A stretch of DNA of 49,216 bases from an uncultured bacterium (GTDB taxonomy: Bacteria > Verrucomicrobiota > Kiritimatiellia > RFP12 > UBA1067), in the NCBI GenBank assembly GCA_902800055.1, contig CADCCW010000024.1, positions 1 to 49,216 on the forward strand, read 5' to 3'. The translations under genes and the position numbers were made by a program. Of the stretch, positions 1 to 7,719 are shown in pieces (the stretch's first letter is position 1; each line of letters opens with the position of its first letter). Below the pieces are notes generated by a model that was not told where the DNA came from, did not search any database, and worked only from the letters and a program-made list of their open reading frames with translations.

Positions 1-1202
1 GCGCTCGGGACGCTGGAACGACCCCGCGTGCGCGGCGTCCTTGGTGAACACCCTGTCGCCTTCGTTGTAGTCGAGCTTCATGATGTGGCGCTCGTCGAAA
101 TGCTTGAAGATCGGCGAGAGCAGGTAGAAGTCGTTTCCGTCCCGCACGCCCATCACCGCATCGCGGACCTGCGCGAAGAGCTCGCGCTTGATCTCCTTCA
201 TCACATCCGCGGTCCCCTTGTCCGTGCCGCCGGTGATGAGGCGTTCCAGGTCGCGCGGATTCAGGTTGTAGTTCTTGATGGCCGTTGCGAGCGGGCCAAA
301 CGAATGCGTGTCCGCGATCTTTCCGTTCTTCACCATTATGGCCGCCTCCTGGATGGCGAATTCCGCGACGGCCGCGATTCCCGCGGGGTGCGCGCGCCCG
401 GCGAGCATTATCTGTTCGCAGAGCGTCTTGCCCTCGCACTTCTGCGCGAAGTCGGGGTCCTTCTCCTTGAGCTTATCGAGCGCGAAGCGGCTCTCGTCGG
501 AGTTGATGTCGGCCATCATTCCGCGCGTGTCGTCCGGCGACCAGTCGTTGCGGTAGATGAAGCCCGGCTCCACGCCGTTCGTCTTGAGCTTCTCGAAGAG
601 GATGGTGTTCGTGTCGGACCGGTTGACGCTCATTCCCGCGCCGATGAGGCCCTTCTTGATCTGGTCCTCGACGGAGGTCGAGCCCGCCTTGAGAATCGTG
701 TTGAGGTTCCTGAGGCCCGTCGGCTCCTTTGCGCCCGCGGCCGTCTCGACGGACTTGCGCGCACCAAGCGTGTTCTCGTGAAGGCCTGCGTCACTCTCCT
801 TACGGAGCTTGTTGATCGCCGCGTCGATGCGGCGTGCGGCGGCGGCCGACAGGTCCTCAGGCGTGCGGCACGCCGCAAGGTCAACGTCCTTGAATGGCTC
901 GTCCTTCAGTTTCTGGAACACCGCCATCCTCTCGTTGTCGGACAGTTCGAGCATCTTCGGGGAGACACCGCCATCCTCTCGTTGTCGGACAGTTCGAGCA
1001 TCTTCGGGGAGGTGGCGATCTGGCGGTTAACCTCGCCCAAGAAGCGGTTCTCGCGGATGGGCACGAGCTTGGAGAGCGTCTGCTGGATGTCGCAGGCGCG
1101 CAGTGACTTGTTGAGCTGGCTGCGCGACCCGAGCACCGTGTCGAAGGCGTGGGTTCCGAGCGAGCCATATTCCTTCTCGAGGGCCTCCTTGAAGGCCTTC
1201 AT
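1..1202 (-). pseudogene. Large effector candidate broken by a 47-bp tandem duplication and cut by the window edge
   Basis: Read from the ATG at 1202, the frame gives MKAFKEALEKEYGS and runs to a TGA at 906-908. The early stop is caused by a perfect 47-bp tandem duplication (918-964 and 965-1011), because 47 is not a multiple of three. With one copy removed, the frame stays open to base 1 and off the window, giving about 385 residues of normal-looking soluble, charged, helix-rich protein (for example NDWSPDDTRGMMADINSDES near 480-545). The frame is also open upstream to about 1400, reading THYGNRDIVVSGEGKNATAR, so the true start probably lies before 1202. I do not recognise a catalytic domain. 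A CesT-like chaperone gene sits directly upstream and a copy of the T3SS-region motif lies between them, so a secreted effector is the best inference. An assembly artefact at the duplication is possible. Confidence 0.55.
918..1011. repeat. Perfect 47-bp tandem duplication inside the effector candidate
   Basis: Bases 918-964 and 965-1011 are identical and directly adjacent. Removing either copy restores an open frame through the junction residues NERMAVFQKLKDEPFKD. It is either a recent replication-slippage mutation, a reversible on/off switch, or a misassembly. Confidence 0.9.
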
Positions 1203-1372
1203 CGTCGCGTTGTTGACGGCCTTTCCCTGGGAGAAGAAGAAGTTGCCGAGGCGCGCGGTCGCGTTCTTCCCCTCGCCGCTGACGACTATGTCGCGGTTTC
1301 CGTAATGCGTCTGGCCGACCAGACTGCGGAATGTTTCAAGTTTTTTTCTGCCCGCACATTGCGGTTTCCACG

Positions 1373-1404
1373 CCCTGTCTACACGCGAGCTCCGAAAAGG
1401 TTAC
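1373..1404 (-). promoter_or_regulatory. T3SS-region motif, copy 1
   Basis: On the minus strand this reads GTAACCTTTTC, eight bases, then CGTGTAGACAGGG. It lies between the CesT-like chaperone gene (ends 1430) and the effector candidate. Three more copies with the same 8-base spacer are found at 7634-7665, 8908-8939 and 10389-10420. The AAC in the first half and CGT in the second half recall -35 and -10 elements of ECF sigma factor promoters, although the spacing is slightly short. Confidence 0.6.
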
Positions 1405-1429
1405 ATCGCCGCGTTGGACTTTTTGGATT

Positions 1430-1924
1430 TCAGGCGCGGATCATCGACCCCGGAAAATGCAGATTATGTTCGACATTCTCGCGAGAAACGACGTCCTCCG
1501 CGTCCTCGCCCGAGAGACTGCGGCGGATTCTCTCCGCCCAGATGTCGCAGAGCTGGAGAATCTTCTCCACGGTATGGATGAAATCCTCGACGTCCTTCCC
1601 CGCCTCCTCGAGGTCGAAGAAGTAGTTGTAGACGACCGTCTCCGACTCCGGCTCGATGGCGAAGTAGCCGCCCGCGGTGTCCCTGCCGAAGAGCCCGCCG
1701 ACAAGCAGGTCGCGATAGACCGCGCGCGACGCATCCGCCGGCAGCGCCGCCACCTCCACAAAGCAGAGCACCCTGCCCGTCGCCTCGACGTACTGCAGGT
1801 TCACATTGTACTTGTCGTCGACACGGACGCTGACCAGCCCGGTGTCGTCGGGCGCAAACGCCTCTATGCCGGATGCCTTGCGCACTTGGTCCAGAAAGCT
1901 CCTGTAGTCGTCGATGTTTGCCAT
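1430..1924 (-). CDS. CesT-like class I type III secretion chaperone
   Basis: The 164-residue acidic protein has the layout of the CesT/SycE family: an N-terminal helix (MANIDDYRSFLDQVRKAS), a strand pair that fits the family (VNLQYVEATGRVLCFVEVAALP, about 50-72), a middle helix with a glycine turn (LLVGGLFGRDTAGGYFAIEP) and a long C-terminal helix (residues 110-140). Family members dimerise and hold the N-terminal part of one effector in a secretable state. The gene directly precedes the large broken effector candidate, the usual chaperone-effector order, so that protein is the likely client. Start ATG 1924 is preceded by a GAGAGG-type ribosome site. The last 25 residues extend beyond the usual family length. 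Assignment is by pattern, not by a database search. Confidence 0.65.
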   Translation of the reverse strand: MANIDDYRSFLDQVRKASGIEAFAPDDTGLVSVRVDDKYNVNLQYVEATGRVLCFVEVAALPADASRAVYRDLLVGGLFGRDTAGGYFAIEPESETVVYNYFFDLEEAGKDVEDFIHTVEKILQLCDIWAERIRRSLSGEDAEDVVSRENVEHNLHFPGSMIRA

Positions 1925-1991
1925 GATACCTCTCTTGCGGTCAGCCGACCTGGCGGCTGCGGCGGGCGTCGTCCGCGCCGCGGCAGAACGG

Positions 1992-2618
1992 CTACATGTT
2001 GTTCACGTTGCCGGTGAGGACGGTGTTGATCGACTTGAGCGCGTTGGAGATGAGGTCGTAGGCCTGGTCGCGCTTGTTCGTCAGGGACTGGAGCTTGATC
2101 ATCGTCTGCTGCGAGAACGAGTTCTTCGAGTCCATCGCCGACTCCAGGCCGGCCAGGAAATCGGCCGAAGACGCGTCGGCCGTGCCGGACGGCACCTCCT
2201 CCATCCCCGCGATCTCGGTCAGGAACGCGTAGTAGGAGTAGGAGGCGCCCTTGTACGTGACGTAGGTGGACGACATGTTGACCGAGCTCTCGAGGACCTC
2301 GCTCTCGATCTTCGTCATGATCTCCAGCTGCTGCGAAGAGTCCTCGATGTCGTCCATGAGGCCGTTGTAGTACCTGTCGCCCTTCCGGCAGCCGACGATC
2401 CCCTGGACGTAGTTGTTGTCGGCGTCGAAGTACCCGTTCTCCAGCTGCGCCGCGCGCTGCAGGCAGAGCGCCATGATGAGCTGGCCGATGGAGAGCTTCC
2501 TCAACGTCACGCCGTCCGCCTCGTACACCCCGTCCACCATGTAGACGTTGGCGGTCAGGAACTCGCCCGTCTCCGGGCTGGTCATGGAAAGATATATCTG
2601 GTCTACTTCGATTGCCAT
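1992..2618 (-). CDS. EspA/SseB-like type III secreted filament paralogue 1
   Basis: This 208-residue protein begins MAIEVDQIYLSM and is the fourth, most diverged member of a tandem family of four. The C-terminal half is a long helix ending in the family signature LQSLTNKRDQAYDLISNAL. The layout (short N-terminal strand region, first helix with GQLIMALCLQRAAQ, a loop with FLAGLESAMDSK, long C-terminal helix) matches EspA and SseB, which polymerise through coiled coils into the extracellular filament that joins needle to translocon. An ATG at 2633 exists, but 2618 is chosen because AAGGAG lies six bases before it and the 2633 start would overlap that site. The gene follows paralogue 2 by 16 bases. 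It carries a tyrosine-rich insert at about residues 125-140 that the other copies lack. Confidence 0.55.
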   Translation of the reverse strand: MAIEVDQIYLSMTSPETGEFLTANVYMVDGVYEADGVTLRKLSIGQLIMALCLQRAAQLENGYFDADNNYVQGIVGCRKGDRYYNGLMDDIEDSSQQLEIMTKIESEVLESSVNMSSTYVTYKGASYSYYAFLTEIAGMEEVPSGTADASSADFLAGLESAMDSKNSFSQQTMIKLQSLTNKRDQAYDLISNALKSINTVLTGNVNNM

Positions 2619-2634
2619 GGCTGCTCCTTTCACT

Positions 2635-3153
2635 CTATGCGAAGTTCGCCGAGTCCTTGCTCATCGACGTGCCGATGGTGCGGACGATGTTGGAAGACGT
2701 CGAATAGGCCACGTCGCGCCGGTTCACGAGCGTCTGCAGGTCGATCATGGTCGTCTGCTGCACCTGCGTGAGCTCGTCGACCTTGGCCTTGATGGCGTTG
2801 ATCGCCTCCATGCGCTTCGTGTAGCTGTCGACCGCCTCCGGCAGGTCCTCGGCGTCGATCCCCAGCTCGTCGATCAGATACGCCCTGGCCGCCCCCCATT
2901 CGACCATGCTGTCGTCCGCGAGATGCCCGATGTATTCCGACGCCTTGTCGAGCTTCAGCGAGCCGCTCGACATCTTGTTCATCTTGATCACGCTCTCGGC
3001 CTCGCACACCGCCGCCGACCGCATCGACACCGCGATGGCGAGCTGCCCGATGGTCAGGCCGGAGCCGCCGTCGAGGCCGTTGGAGTAGAGCCTGATCTCC
3101 TGGCTCCCCCGGGGAGCGTAGCGGTTTATCGCGATTGTCGTGGAGTCGATCAC
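2635..3153 (-). CDS. EspA/SseB-like type III secreted filament paralogue 2
   Basis: A 172-residue helical protein with a GTG start (3151-3153), supported by a strong AAGGAGG site five bases upstream. It shares with its neighbours the N-terminal region with a GLTIGQLAIAVSMRSA helix, a middle segment (WGAARAYLIDELGIDAEDLP) and the C-terminal signature LQTLVNRRDVAYSTSSNI. No signal peptide or membrane segment is visible, as expected for a type III substrate. By order and family it should be an extracellular filament or filament-cap subunit. It sits 25 bases after paralogue 3 and 16 bases before paralogue 1 and is probably co-transcribed with both. The relation to EspA is inferred from architecture; sequence identity would be low. 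Confidence 0.55.
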   Translation of the reverse strand: MIDSTTIAINRYAPRGSQEIRLYSNGLDGGSGLTIGQLAIAVSMRSAAVCEAESVIKMNKMSSGSLKLDKASEYIGHLADDSMVEWGAARAYLIDELGIDAEDLPEAVDSYTKRMEAINAIKAKVDELTQVQQTTMIDLQTLVNRRDVAYSTSSNIVRTIGTSMSKDSANFA

Positions 3154-3178
3154 GGTGCCTCCTTCGGTTCACGGCCGC

Positions 3179-3736
3179 CTACATGTTCCCGATCAGGGTG
3201 CTCCTCGTGTCGCTGACCTTGTTCATCAGGTCGGACGCCGTGGAGTACGCCTCGTCGCGGCGGTCGACCAGCGACTCGAGGCGCGTCATGTCCTTGTTCG
3301 CCTCGTTGTTCAGGGAGTCGATCTTGCTCTTGACCATCTGCAGCCAGTACTCGACCTCGGACTTCGTCATCTTCAGCTCGGTGAAGTCCACCTGGTCGCC
3401 GAACACCTCCTGCAGCGTCTCGTAGGACGACTGCTTCAGCGTGCCCTTGCGGTCGGTCCCCTTCGCGTCGCTGTCGAACTGCGACTGGAGCTTGGTGAGG
3501 TCCGCGAGCGCGCTGCCGAGCTTGTCGAGCCTCCGGTTGCGGTTCATTATCCGCGTCGACAGCGGCTGCACCTCGGACTCGACGGTCACGGCGCGGTTCT
3601 CGGATATCTCGACCAGCAGGTCCTGGAAGTCGAACCGCGTCTTCACGCTCCCGTCCCACTTGACGTAGTTGTAGTCGCCGAACGAAGCCCCCCAGGCCTG
3701 CGAAAGCCTTACCGTATCCTGCGATATCTCCGACAT
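3179..3736 (-). CDS. EspA/SseB-like type III secreted filament paralogue 3
   Basis: The 185-residue protein starts MSEISQDTVRLSQAWG after a GAAAGGAGG ribosome site. A first helix (FQDLLVEISENRAVTVES) is followed by a coiled-coil-like stretch (MNRNRRLDKLGSALADLTKL), a loop with the VFGDQVDFTELKMTKSEVE element that in EspA precedes the last helix, and a C-terminal helix with DMTRLESLVDRRDEAYSTAS. The terminal SDTRSTLIGNM resembles the ends of SseB/EspA proteins. Four such genes in a row could encode different shaft and cap subunits, or antigenic variants. No transmembrane segments are seen. Gene spacing of about 25 bases to both neighbours supports one operon starting at the promoter near 4337. 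Confidence 0.55.
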   Translation of the reverse strand: MSEISQDTVRLSQAWGASFGDYNYVKWDGSVKTRFDFQDLLVEISENRAVTVESEVQPLSTRIMNRNRRLDKLGSALADLTKLQSQFDSDAKGTDRKGTLKQSSYETLQEVFGDQVDFTELKMTKSEVEYWLQMVKSKIDSLNNEANKDMTRLESLVDRRDEAYSTASDLMNKVSDTRSTLIGNM

Positions 3737-3759
3737 CGTCCGCCTCCTTTCAAACCGGC

Positions 3760-4311
3760 TCAGCCGCCGATGTTCGCGATTGTGCTCGAAGCCGCGTTGT
3801 TGGTCTTCCTGATGATCTTGGACGCAGTCGAGAACGCGTTGTCGCGCTTCGAGACGAACGACTGCATCGAGACCATGTCCTGCTGCAGGAGGTTGTCCTC
3901 CTTGTCGATCTGGTACTGCACCTCGGTCAGGGCCTTCTGCACGTCGCCGCGGACCATCGTGGAGGAGAGGCCCTGGATCGAGATTCCGTAGTAGTCGGCG
4001 ACGCTCTTGACGAACGTGAACCGCTTGATCTCCACCGTGTCGGTGGACTGGCTCTTCGTGGGCAGGTTTGCGTTCGCGTCGTCAAAGCAGGCCAGCACCT
4101 CGCCCAGCTGGTCGATCTTCTTCTGCCGCGCCGTGATCACCGCGGAGTAGGCGGACGTGGAATCCTCGATCGCGGTGGCGACCTTGAACGACGCAATCGC
4201 AATCGCGTCGGCGAAGTTCAGCCCCGGCTGTCCGTCCACGATATACTCGACCTGGGCGATGCCGTAGACGGAATCGCCGGGAATATTGCTGGCCTCTATC
4301 GCCTTATCCAT
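3760..4311 (-). CDS. EspA/SseB-like type III secreted filament paralogue 4, first gene of its operon
   Basis: A 183-residue protein starting MDKAIEASNIPGDSVYG. This copy shows the EspA layout most clearly: first helix (FADAIAIASFKVATAIEDST), VITARQKKIDQLGEVLACFD, then FVKSVADYYGISIQGLSSTM followed by VRGDVQKALTEVQYQID and the long C-terminal helix with MVSMQSFVSKRDNAFSTASK. In EspA the equivalent order is a 'YI..ITISGI' segment, a 'GDLQTVKAAI' helix and the polymerising helix. It is the first gene after a good promoter (4337-4366), with AAGGA upstream of ATG 4311. Filament subunit is the best reading; a needle (SctF) protein is less likely because those are about 80 residues. Confidence 0.6.
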   Translation of the reverse strand: MDKAIEASNIPGDSVYGIAQVEYIVDGQPGLNFADAIAIASFKVATAIEDSTSAYSAVITARQKKIDQLGEVLACFDDANANLPTKSQSTDTVEIKRFTFVKSVADYYGISIQGLSSTMVRGDVQKALTEVQYQIDKEDNLLQQDMVSMQSFVSKRDNAFSTASKIIRKTNNAASSTIANIGG

Positions 4312-4336
4312 AGGTGACAGTTATCCTTTTGCGTGC

Positions 4337-4366
4337 ATTATATCAAATTATCCCCTTCGTGTTCAA
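4337..4366 (-). promoter_or_regulatory. Sigma-70-type promoter for the filament operon
   Basis: Minus strand: TTGAAC (4361-4366), an 18-base spacer, then TATAAT (4337-4342), 25 bases before the ATG at 4311. It is the best-formed -35/-10 pair in the type III region and would drive the four filament paralogues. It does not carry the 32-bp motif seen before the translocator genes. Confidence 0.6.
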
Positions 4367-4397
4367 TGGCAAATTTTGGGAAAAGCGCAGGCGCGGG

Positions 4398-4856
4398 CTA
4401 TACCCTCAGCGCGCCGTCCGGCGCGGACAATGAGCCGGAATCGTCCGGCGGCGCGTCGCGGAAGTCGGCTATGAGCATCTTCCACGCGGCGGCGGTGTTG
4501 GCGAACGCCGTGAGCGCCTTAGCGGGACCGGTCGCCGCGAGCGCGTCCATGTCGTCGAACCGCTGCAGGCGGGCGCGGCCGTTGCCGGGGTTCAGCGAGA
4601 TCGTCGACCCCGCCGTGTCGCCGAGGAAGTCGTTGGCCTCCAGGAGCGTCTTGAAGAGCCGCTCCCTGCCGACCGGCGGCGGCTCGCCGATGTCCGCGCA
4701 CGTCAGCAGTTTGCCGTGCTCGTTGGAGCCGTGGATGAGGATGTCGATCTTGAAGTTCTTCTTCGCGCCGTACGAGAACGCGCAGGCGTCGTCCTCGACC
4801 TGGATCTCCACCCCGAGCTCGCGCTCGAGCGTCCCGACATATTCCCTGAACGTCAT
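4398..4856 (-). CDS. CesT-like class I type III secretion chaperone
   Basis: This 152-residue acidic protein has the classical CesT features: N-terminal helix (MTFREYVGTLERELGVEIQ), strands with ACAFSYGAKKNFKIDILIHG, the LFKTLLEANDFLGDTAGSTI element, which closely resembles the 'LLEANLF..TGGA' helix-turn of the family, and a following strand pair SLNPGNGRARLQRFDDMDAL. The C-terminal helix (FANTAAAWKMLIADF) fits the family dimer and binding region. Start ATG 4856 follows AGGAGG. It lies just before the filament promoter and just after the 120-residue unknown gene, so its client may be one of those proteins. This is the clearest CesT relative of the three in the window. Confidence 0.75.
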   Translation of the reverse strand: MTFREYVGTLERELGVEIQVEDDACAFSYGAKKNFKIDILIHGSNEHGKLLTCADIGEPPPVGRERLFKTLLEANDFLGDTAGSTISLNPGNGRARLQRFDDMDALAATGPAKALTAFANTAAAWKMLIADFRDAPPDDSGSLSAPDGALRV

Positions 4857-4872
4857 TTTCGCACCTCCTGTC

Positions 4873-5235
4873 TTAAAGCTTCATCTCGTCGAGGATCCGC
4901 CGGACCTCGGCGCGCGAGAGCGGGCTGAACGAGCGGCTGGCGAGGTCGTCTTCGCTTTCGCCCTCCTTCGGGGCGAGGCCGAGCCGCTGGCGGATGGAGT
5001 TGAGCTTGTTCTTGTCCTTGAAGCCGTATTCGGAAAGCGCAGAGAGAAGCGCGTGCTTGATGGCGATGATCTCGCTGCGGTCGATCTCCGCCGGGACGAG
5101 CCCCGCGGCTGCCGCGGAAGTGCCGGCGAGCGCAGTCTCGCTGGAGAGCCTGACGTAGCCGGCGTCCTGCTGGCCGGACGCCACCTCGTGGAACTGCTGC
5201 AGCGGGATGTGCACGTTGCTCAGGTTGACTTGCAT
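4873..5235 (-). CDS. Small protein of the type III region, function unknown
   Basis: A 120-residue protein, MQVNLSNVHIPLQQFHEVAS at the start and SPLSRAEVRRILDEMKL at the end, with AAGGAGG before ATG 5235. The N-terminal third is low in charge and rich in Ser, Ala and Gly (TALAGTSAAAAGLVPAE), typical of the unstructured secretion signal of type III substrates. The middle (IIAIKHALLSALSEYGFKDK) is a predicted amphipathic helix. The gene ends 16 bases before the CesT-like chaperone, so it could be that chaperone's small substrate or a regulator. I do not recognise a family. Confidence 0.6.
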   Translation of the reverse strand: MQVNLSNVHIPLQQFHEVASGQQDAGYVRLSSETALAGTSAAAAGLVPAEIDRSEIIAIKHALLSALSEYGFKDKNKLNSIRQRLGLAPKEGESEDDLASRSFSPLSRAEVRRILDEMKL

Positions 5236-5278
5236 CTACTTGCCTCCTTGGTGTTTTCCGTTGTCGAACCGGTCCTTG

Positions 5279-5410
5279 CTATACCGACATGAAGCCTCTG
5301 GCGACGAACTCGTTGCCGTCGGCCGAGAATTTCCAGACTCCGCCCACCGACGGGGTCCTTTCGATCCCGGCGTTGTCGGCAAACTTCCCTATCAGCTCTT
5401 TCAGTTCCAT
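5279..5410 (-). CDS. 43-residue protein or chaperone fragment
   Basis: A short frame (MELKELIGKFADNAGIERTP to ARGFMSV) that begins 11 bases after a TATAAT box. Its first 30 residues resemble the N-terminal helix and first strand of a CesT-like chaperone, so it may be a truncated paralogue rather than a working small protein. No good ribosome site precedes the ATG, consistent with a message with almost no leader. Too short for a firm call. Confidence 0.4.
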   Translation of the reverse strand: MELKELIGKFADNAGIERTPSVGGVWKFSADGNEFVARGFMSV

Positions 5411-5421
5411 GCTTGATGTGA

Positions 5422-5433
5422 ATTATACCAAAA
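5422..5433 (-). promoter_or_regulatory. Extended -10 promoter (TTTTGGTATAAT)
   Basis: Minus strand TATAAT at 5422-5427, preceded by TGG and a T run, the form that recurs before several genes in this window. The ATG at 5410 is only 11 bases after the hexamer, so a transcript would carry about 3-5 leader bases. It could also serve the 120-residue gene downstream. Confidence 0.5.
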
Positions 5434-5441
5434 ATCCCCGC

Positions 5442-5777
5442 CTAAATGGGCTGGATTTCCGCGATAGCGGTGGAATGCGGCCACTTCGAGCATACGATCA
5501 TTGCCGGGCATGGCGCGAGACGATGTCCGCCATTAAGCCGCTCGCGGAGATCGACCAGCACCGCCGCCAAGGTCCTCCCACTCCTCCTCGCCGTACAGGT
5601 TCACGAACTCGGCGTTCAGCTGGCCGGTGAATTCGCAGAGCCGCCGCGGTCAGGGCGGTACTGGACGCTCACGTCGACGCCGTCCACGACAAGGTCGACG
5701 CTGCCGTCCTTTCCGGACTGCAGCGCCAACCCCGCCTTCCCGGCGAATTCGGAAACCAGTGACTCGAATGGGTCCAT
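5442..5777 (-). pseudogene. Decayed CesT-like chaperone, two frameshifts
   Basis: The ATG at 5777 overlaps the stop of the one-helix translocator (TGATG). The first frame reads MDPFESLVSEFAGKAGLALQ then VDLVVDGVDVSVQYRPD and stops near 5616. A second frame continues LCEFTGQLNAEFVNLYGEEE, and a third continues LAAVLVDLRERLNGG to a stop at 5442. Joined, the parts follow the CesT pattern and align with the intact chaperone at 1430-1924 (VNLQYVEATGRVLCFVEVAA against VSVQYRPD then LCEFTGQLN). Coupling to the translocator gene suggests it once served that protein. Sequencing errors could also produce the shifts. Confidence 0.5.
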
Positions 5778-7555
5778 CAGGCCTGGATCGCGTCCCTCAT
5801 CGACTGGCTTTCCGCCTGGATCACCGCCTGGCAGAGCTGGATCACCTGGTCGATGACTTTCTGCTCCTGGGAGAAGAGGTCCTTCGTCTGGTCGAGCATC
5901 TCCTCCTGCTTGGCGGTTTCCGCGCCCTGGCGGGTCGCGTCGGACGCGTACACCGTGTTCAGGTTCTGCGTCATGGACTGCAGCACGCCGCCGATCGCCT
6001 GGTTGATGTTGCCGATGCCCTGGAGGGTGGACAACTTGCGGTCGAGCGCCTTGACGTCCATGCGCCTGTAGGCGCTGTCCATCGTCGCGTCGACGTTGGC
6101 CCTCGCCGAGGCCAGGAGGTCCTGCCGCTGCGCGGCGGTCATGACGCCGTCCGTGGCGAGCATGTCGGCCTCTGCCGCATACGCCATCTCCAGGTTCGCC
6201 CGGGCCGACTGGACATTTGCCTCGAGCTCGGCCTTGGTAGTGCCTTCCGGCGGGTTGGACAGGCGGTCGATTGCGGTCTGATACTCCTGCCTGTACCCCT
6301 CGGCGACGCCATGGACGGTCTTCTGGTAGTCGGCGCGGGCGTTCGCAAGGGCGGTGTCGGCGGTCTTGACCTCCTCCTGCGCGATCCTGACGTTGCCCTG
6401 TTTCGTCTGGACGTCGTTCTTGGCGACGTTGACTTCCTGGGTGGCGGCGTCGAGCTGCGCCTTCACGCTCTTGATCTCGGCACCCTGTTCGATCTGGGCG
6501 TCGTAGTTCGCGAGCGTGGCCGGATCGGGCTGTCTGCCGGCATTGATCTCTCCAACGATGTAGTTCTGCCTGTTGACGGACGCGGTGCGCGCATTGTTCA
6601 ACGCCTGGTCTCCGCCCAGCTCGTTGTAGCGCGCCTGGAGCGCGTCCATCGTCTGCGTCTTCGTCGTGAGGGTGCTCTGCGCCGCCGCGAGCTCGGCCTT
6701 GGCGGTGTCGAGCCGCGCGTCGGCATTGGTCTTGTTCGCCAAGGCCTCGCCGAGGTTGCCCCTGAGGTCGCCGGACGGCGAGTTGCGCAAGGCGTTGTCG
6801 AACTTGCCGCAGACATCCGTGGCCACGCGGTCGCCGACCTTGTTCATCGTGTTCTGGAGCTGCGCCTGCGCCGTGGCCTTGGAATCGGTGTTCTGGAGCA
6901 TGGACGCCTGCAGCTTGGCCGCGTCCGCGCCGGACTCCGTCACGAGCTTGTTCTGCTGGGAGGCGGCGACGCCCTGCGAGGCCATCACGATGCCGGAGAC
7001 GCCGGCCGAGAGGAGCCCCGTCCCGATGCCGACCCACATGCCGATCTGCGCCGCCAGATGCTGCTGGTCGGCCTGGTCCTGGATCGACTTCTGCACCGCG
7101 AGGTTCTCCGACGTCCTCATCTCGCGCGTCGCGTTGCGCTGGGTCTGCGCCACCTCGACCATCAGCGCCATGAGGGCGTAGATGTCGTACATCGCCAAGG
7201 ACCTCTTCTTGGTCGCCGACGCCGACACCTCGTTCAGCGACCTCGCCGCCTCGGTGTACAGCCTGGTGATCTCGTCCTTCATCTGCGAGATCTGCTCTTC
7301 GGTGAGGTTGAGCCCGCACGAGCCGAGCTTCGACACGAGCGACGAGAGCGACTCGGCGGTGACCGTCTCCGGAAGCTCGAGGTCGTCCGGGATGCTGATG
7401 GTCGCCGTGCGAACCCCGTCGTCGGTTTTCATGGTGATGGTGAAGGACTCCTTCCCGTCTTCACCGGTCGTCTTCTGCACGTCGCCAAGCTTGGAGAGGA
7501 CCTTCTCCCAGTCCACGTTCTTGACGCCTGCGTTCGCGTTGACTCCTATGCTCAT
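5777..7555 (-). CDS. Type III secretion translocator, SctB (EspB/YopD)-like, unusually long
   Basis: A 592-residue protein with one strong membrane segment (IGMWVGIGTGLLSAGVSGIV, about 171-190). Just before it is the element YALMALMVEVAQTQRNATRE, very like the 'L..E..QKMREASREMR' helix of the EspB/YopD/SipC group. Downstream is a long Ala/Gln-rich coiled-coil region (about 200-520) with many heptads, then a C-terminal amphipathic helix. Members form the host-membrane pore together with SctE. Usual SctB proteins have 300-400 residues, so this copy carries about 200 extra coiled-coil residues. It follows the SctE gene with a gap containing motif copy 2 and an inverted repeat. ATG 7555 follows AAAGGA. 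IpaB-type proteins have this length but two membrane segments, so SctB is preferred. Confidence 0.6.
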   Translation of the reverse strand: MSIGVNANAGVKNVDWEKVLSKLGDVQKTTGEDGKESFTITMKTDDGVRTATISIPDDLELPETVTAESLSSLVSKLGSCGLNLTEEQISQMKDEITRLYTEAARSLNEVSASATKKRSLAMYDIYALMALMVEVAQTQRNATREMRTSENLAVQKSIQDQADQQHLAAQIGMWVGIGTGLLSAGVSGIVMASQGVAASQQNKLVTESGADAAKLQASMLQNTDSKATAQAQLQNTMNKVGDRVATDVCGKFDNALRNSPSGDLRGNLGEALANKTNADARLDTAKAELAAAQSTLTTKTQTMDALQARYNELGGDQALNNARTASVNRQNYIVGEINAGRQPDPATLANYDAQIEQGAEIKSVKAQLDAATQEVNVAKNDVQTKQGNVRIAQEEVKTADTALANARADYQKTVHGVAEGYRQEYQTAIDRLSNPPEGTTKAELEANVQSARANLEMAYAAEADMLATDGVMTAAQRQDLLASARANVDATMDSAYRRMDVKALDRKLSTLQGIGNINQAIGGVLQSMTQNLNTVYASDATRQGAETAKQEEMLDQTKDLFSQEQKVIDQVIQLCQAVIQAESQSMRDAIQA

Positions 7556-7578
7556 GGCAAGATTCCTTTCTTCAAATT

Positions 7579-7716
7579 GGTTAGGTGGTTTAGGTGGTTA
7601 GGTAGTTAGGTGGTTGATTTATTGATTGGTTCACTCTGTCTACACGCTACATTCATTTAGGTTACACAAATTTTCCCAAGAACTACCCAACCACCTAACC
7701 ACCCAACTACCTAACC
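7579..7716. repeat. Imperfect inverted repeat of GGTTAGGTGGTT units
   Basis: Bases 7579-7615 are built from GGTTAGGT/GGTTTAGGTGG units. Bases 7681-7716 are the reverse complement of the same kind of unit (AACCACCTAACC and variants), so the two blocks can pair around a 65-base loop that contains motif copy 2. A third block in the first orientation is at 9494-9557. There is no T tract after the stem, so it is not a standard terminator. Confidence 0.7.
7634..7665 (-). promoter_or_regulatory. T3SS-region motif, copy 2 (diverged first half)
   Basis: Minus strand GTAACCTAAAT, eight bases, CGTGTAGACAGAG, about 80 bases before the long translocator start. The CGTGTAGACAG half and the spacer are conserved, while the TTTTC of the first half is changed. 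It sits in the loop of the surrounding inverted repeat. Confidence 0.55.
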
Positions 7717-7719
7717 GTT

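Noticed and set aside
2619..2633. ATG at 2633 as start of filament paralogue 1
   Set aside because: Its codons contain the AAGGAG site that serves the better ATG at 2618.
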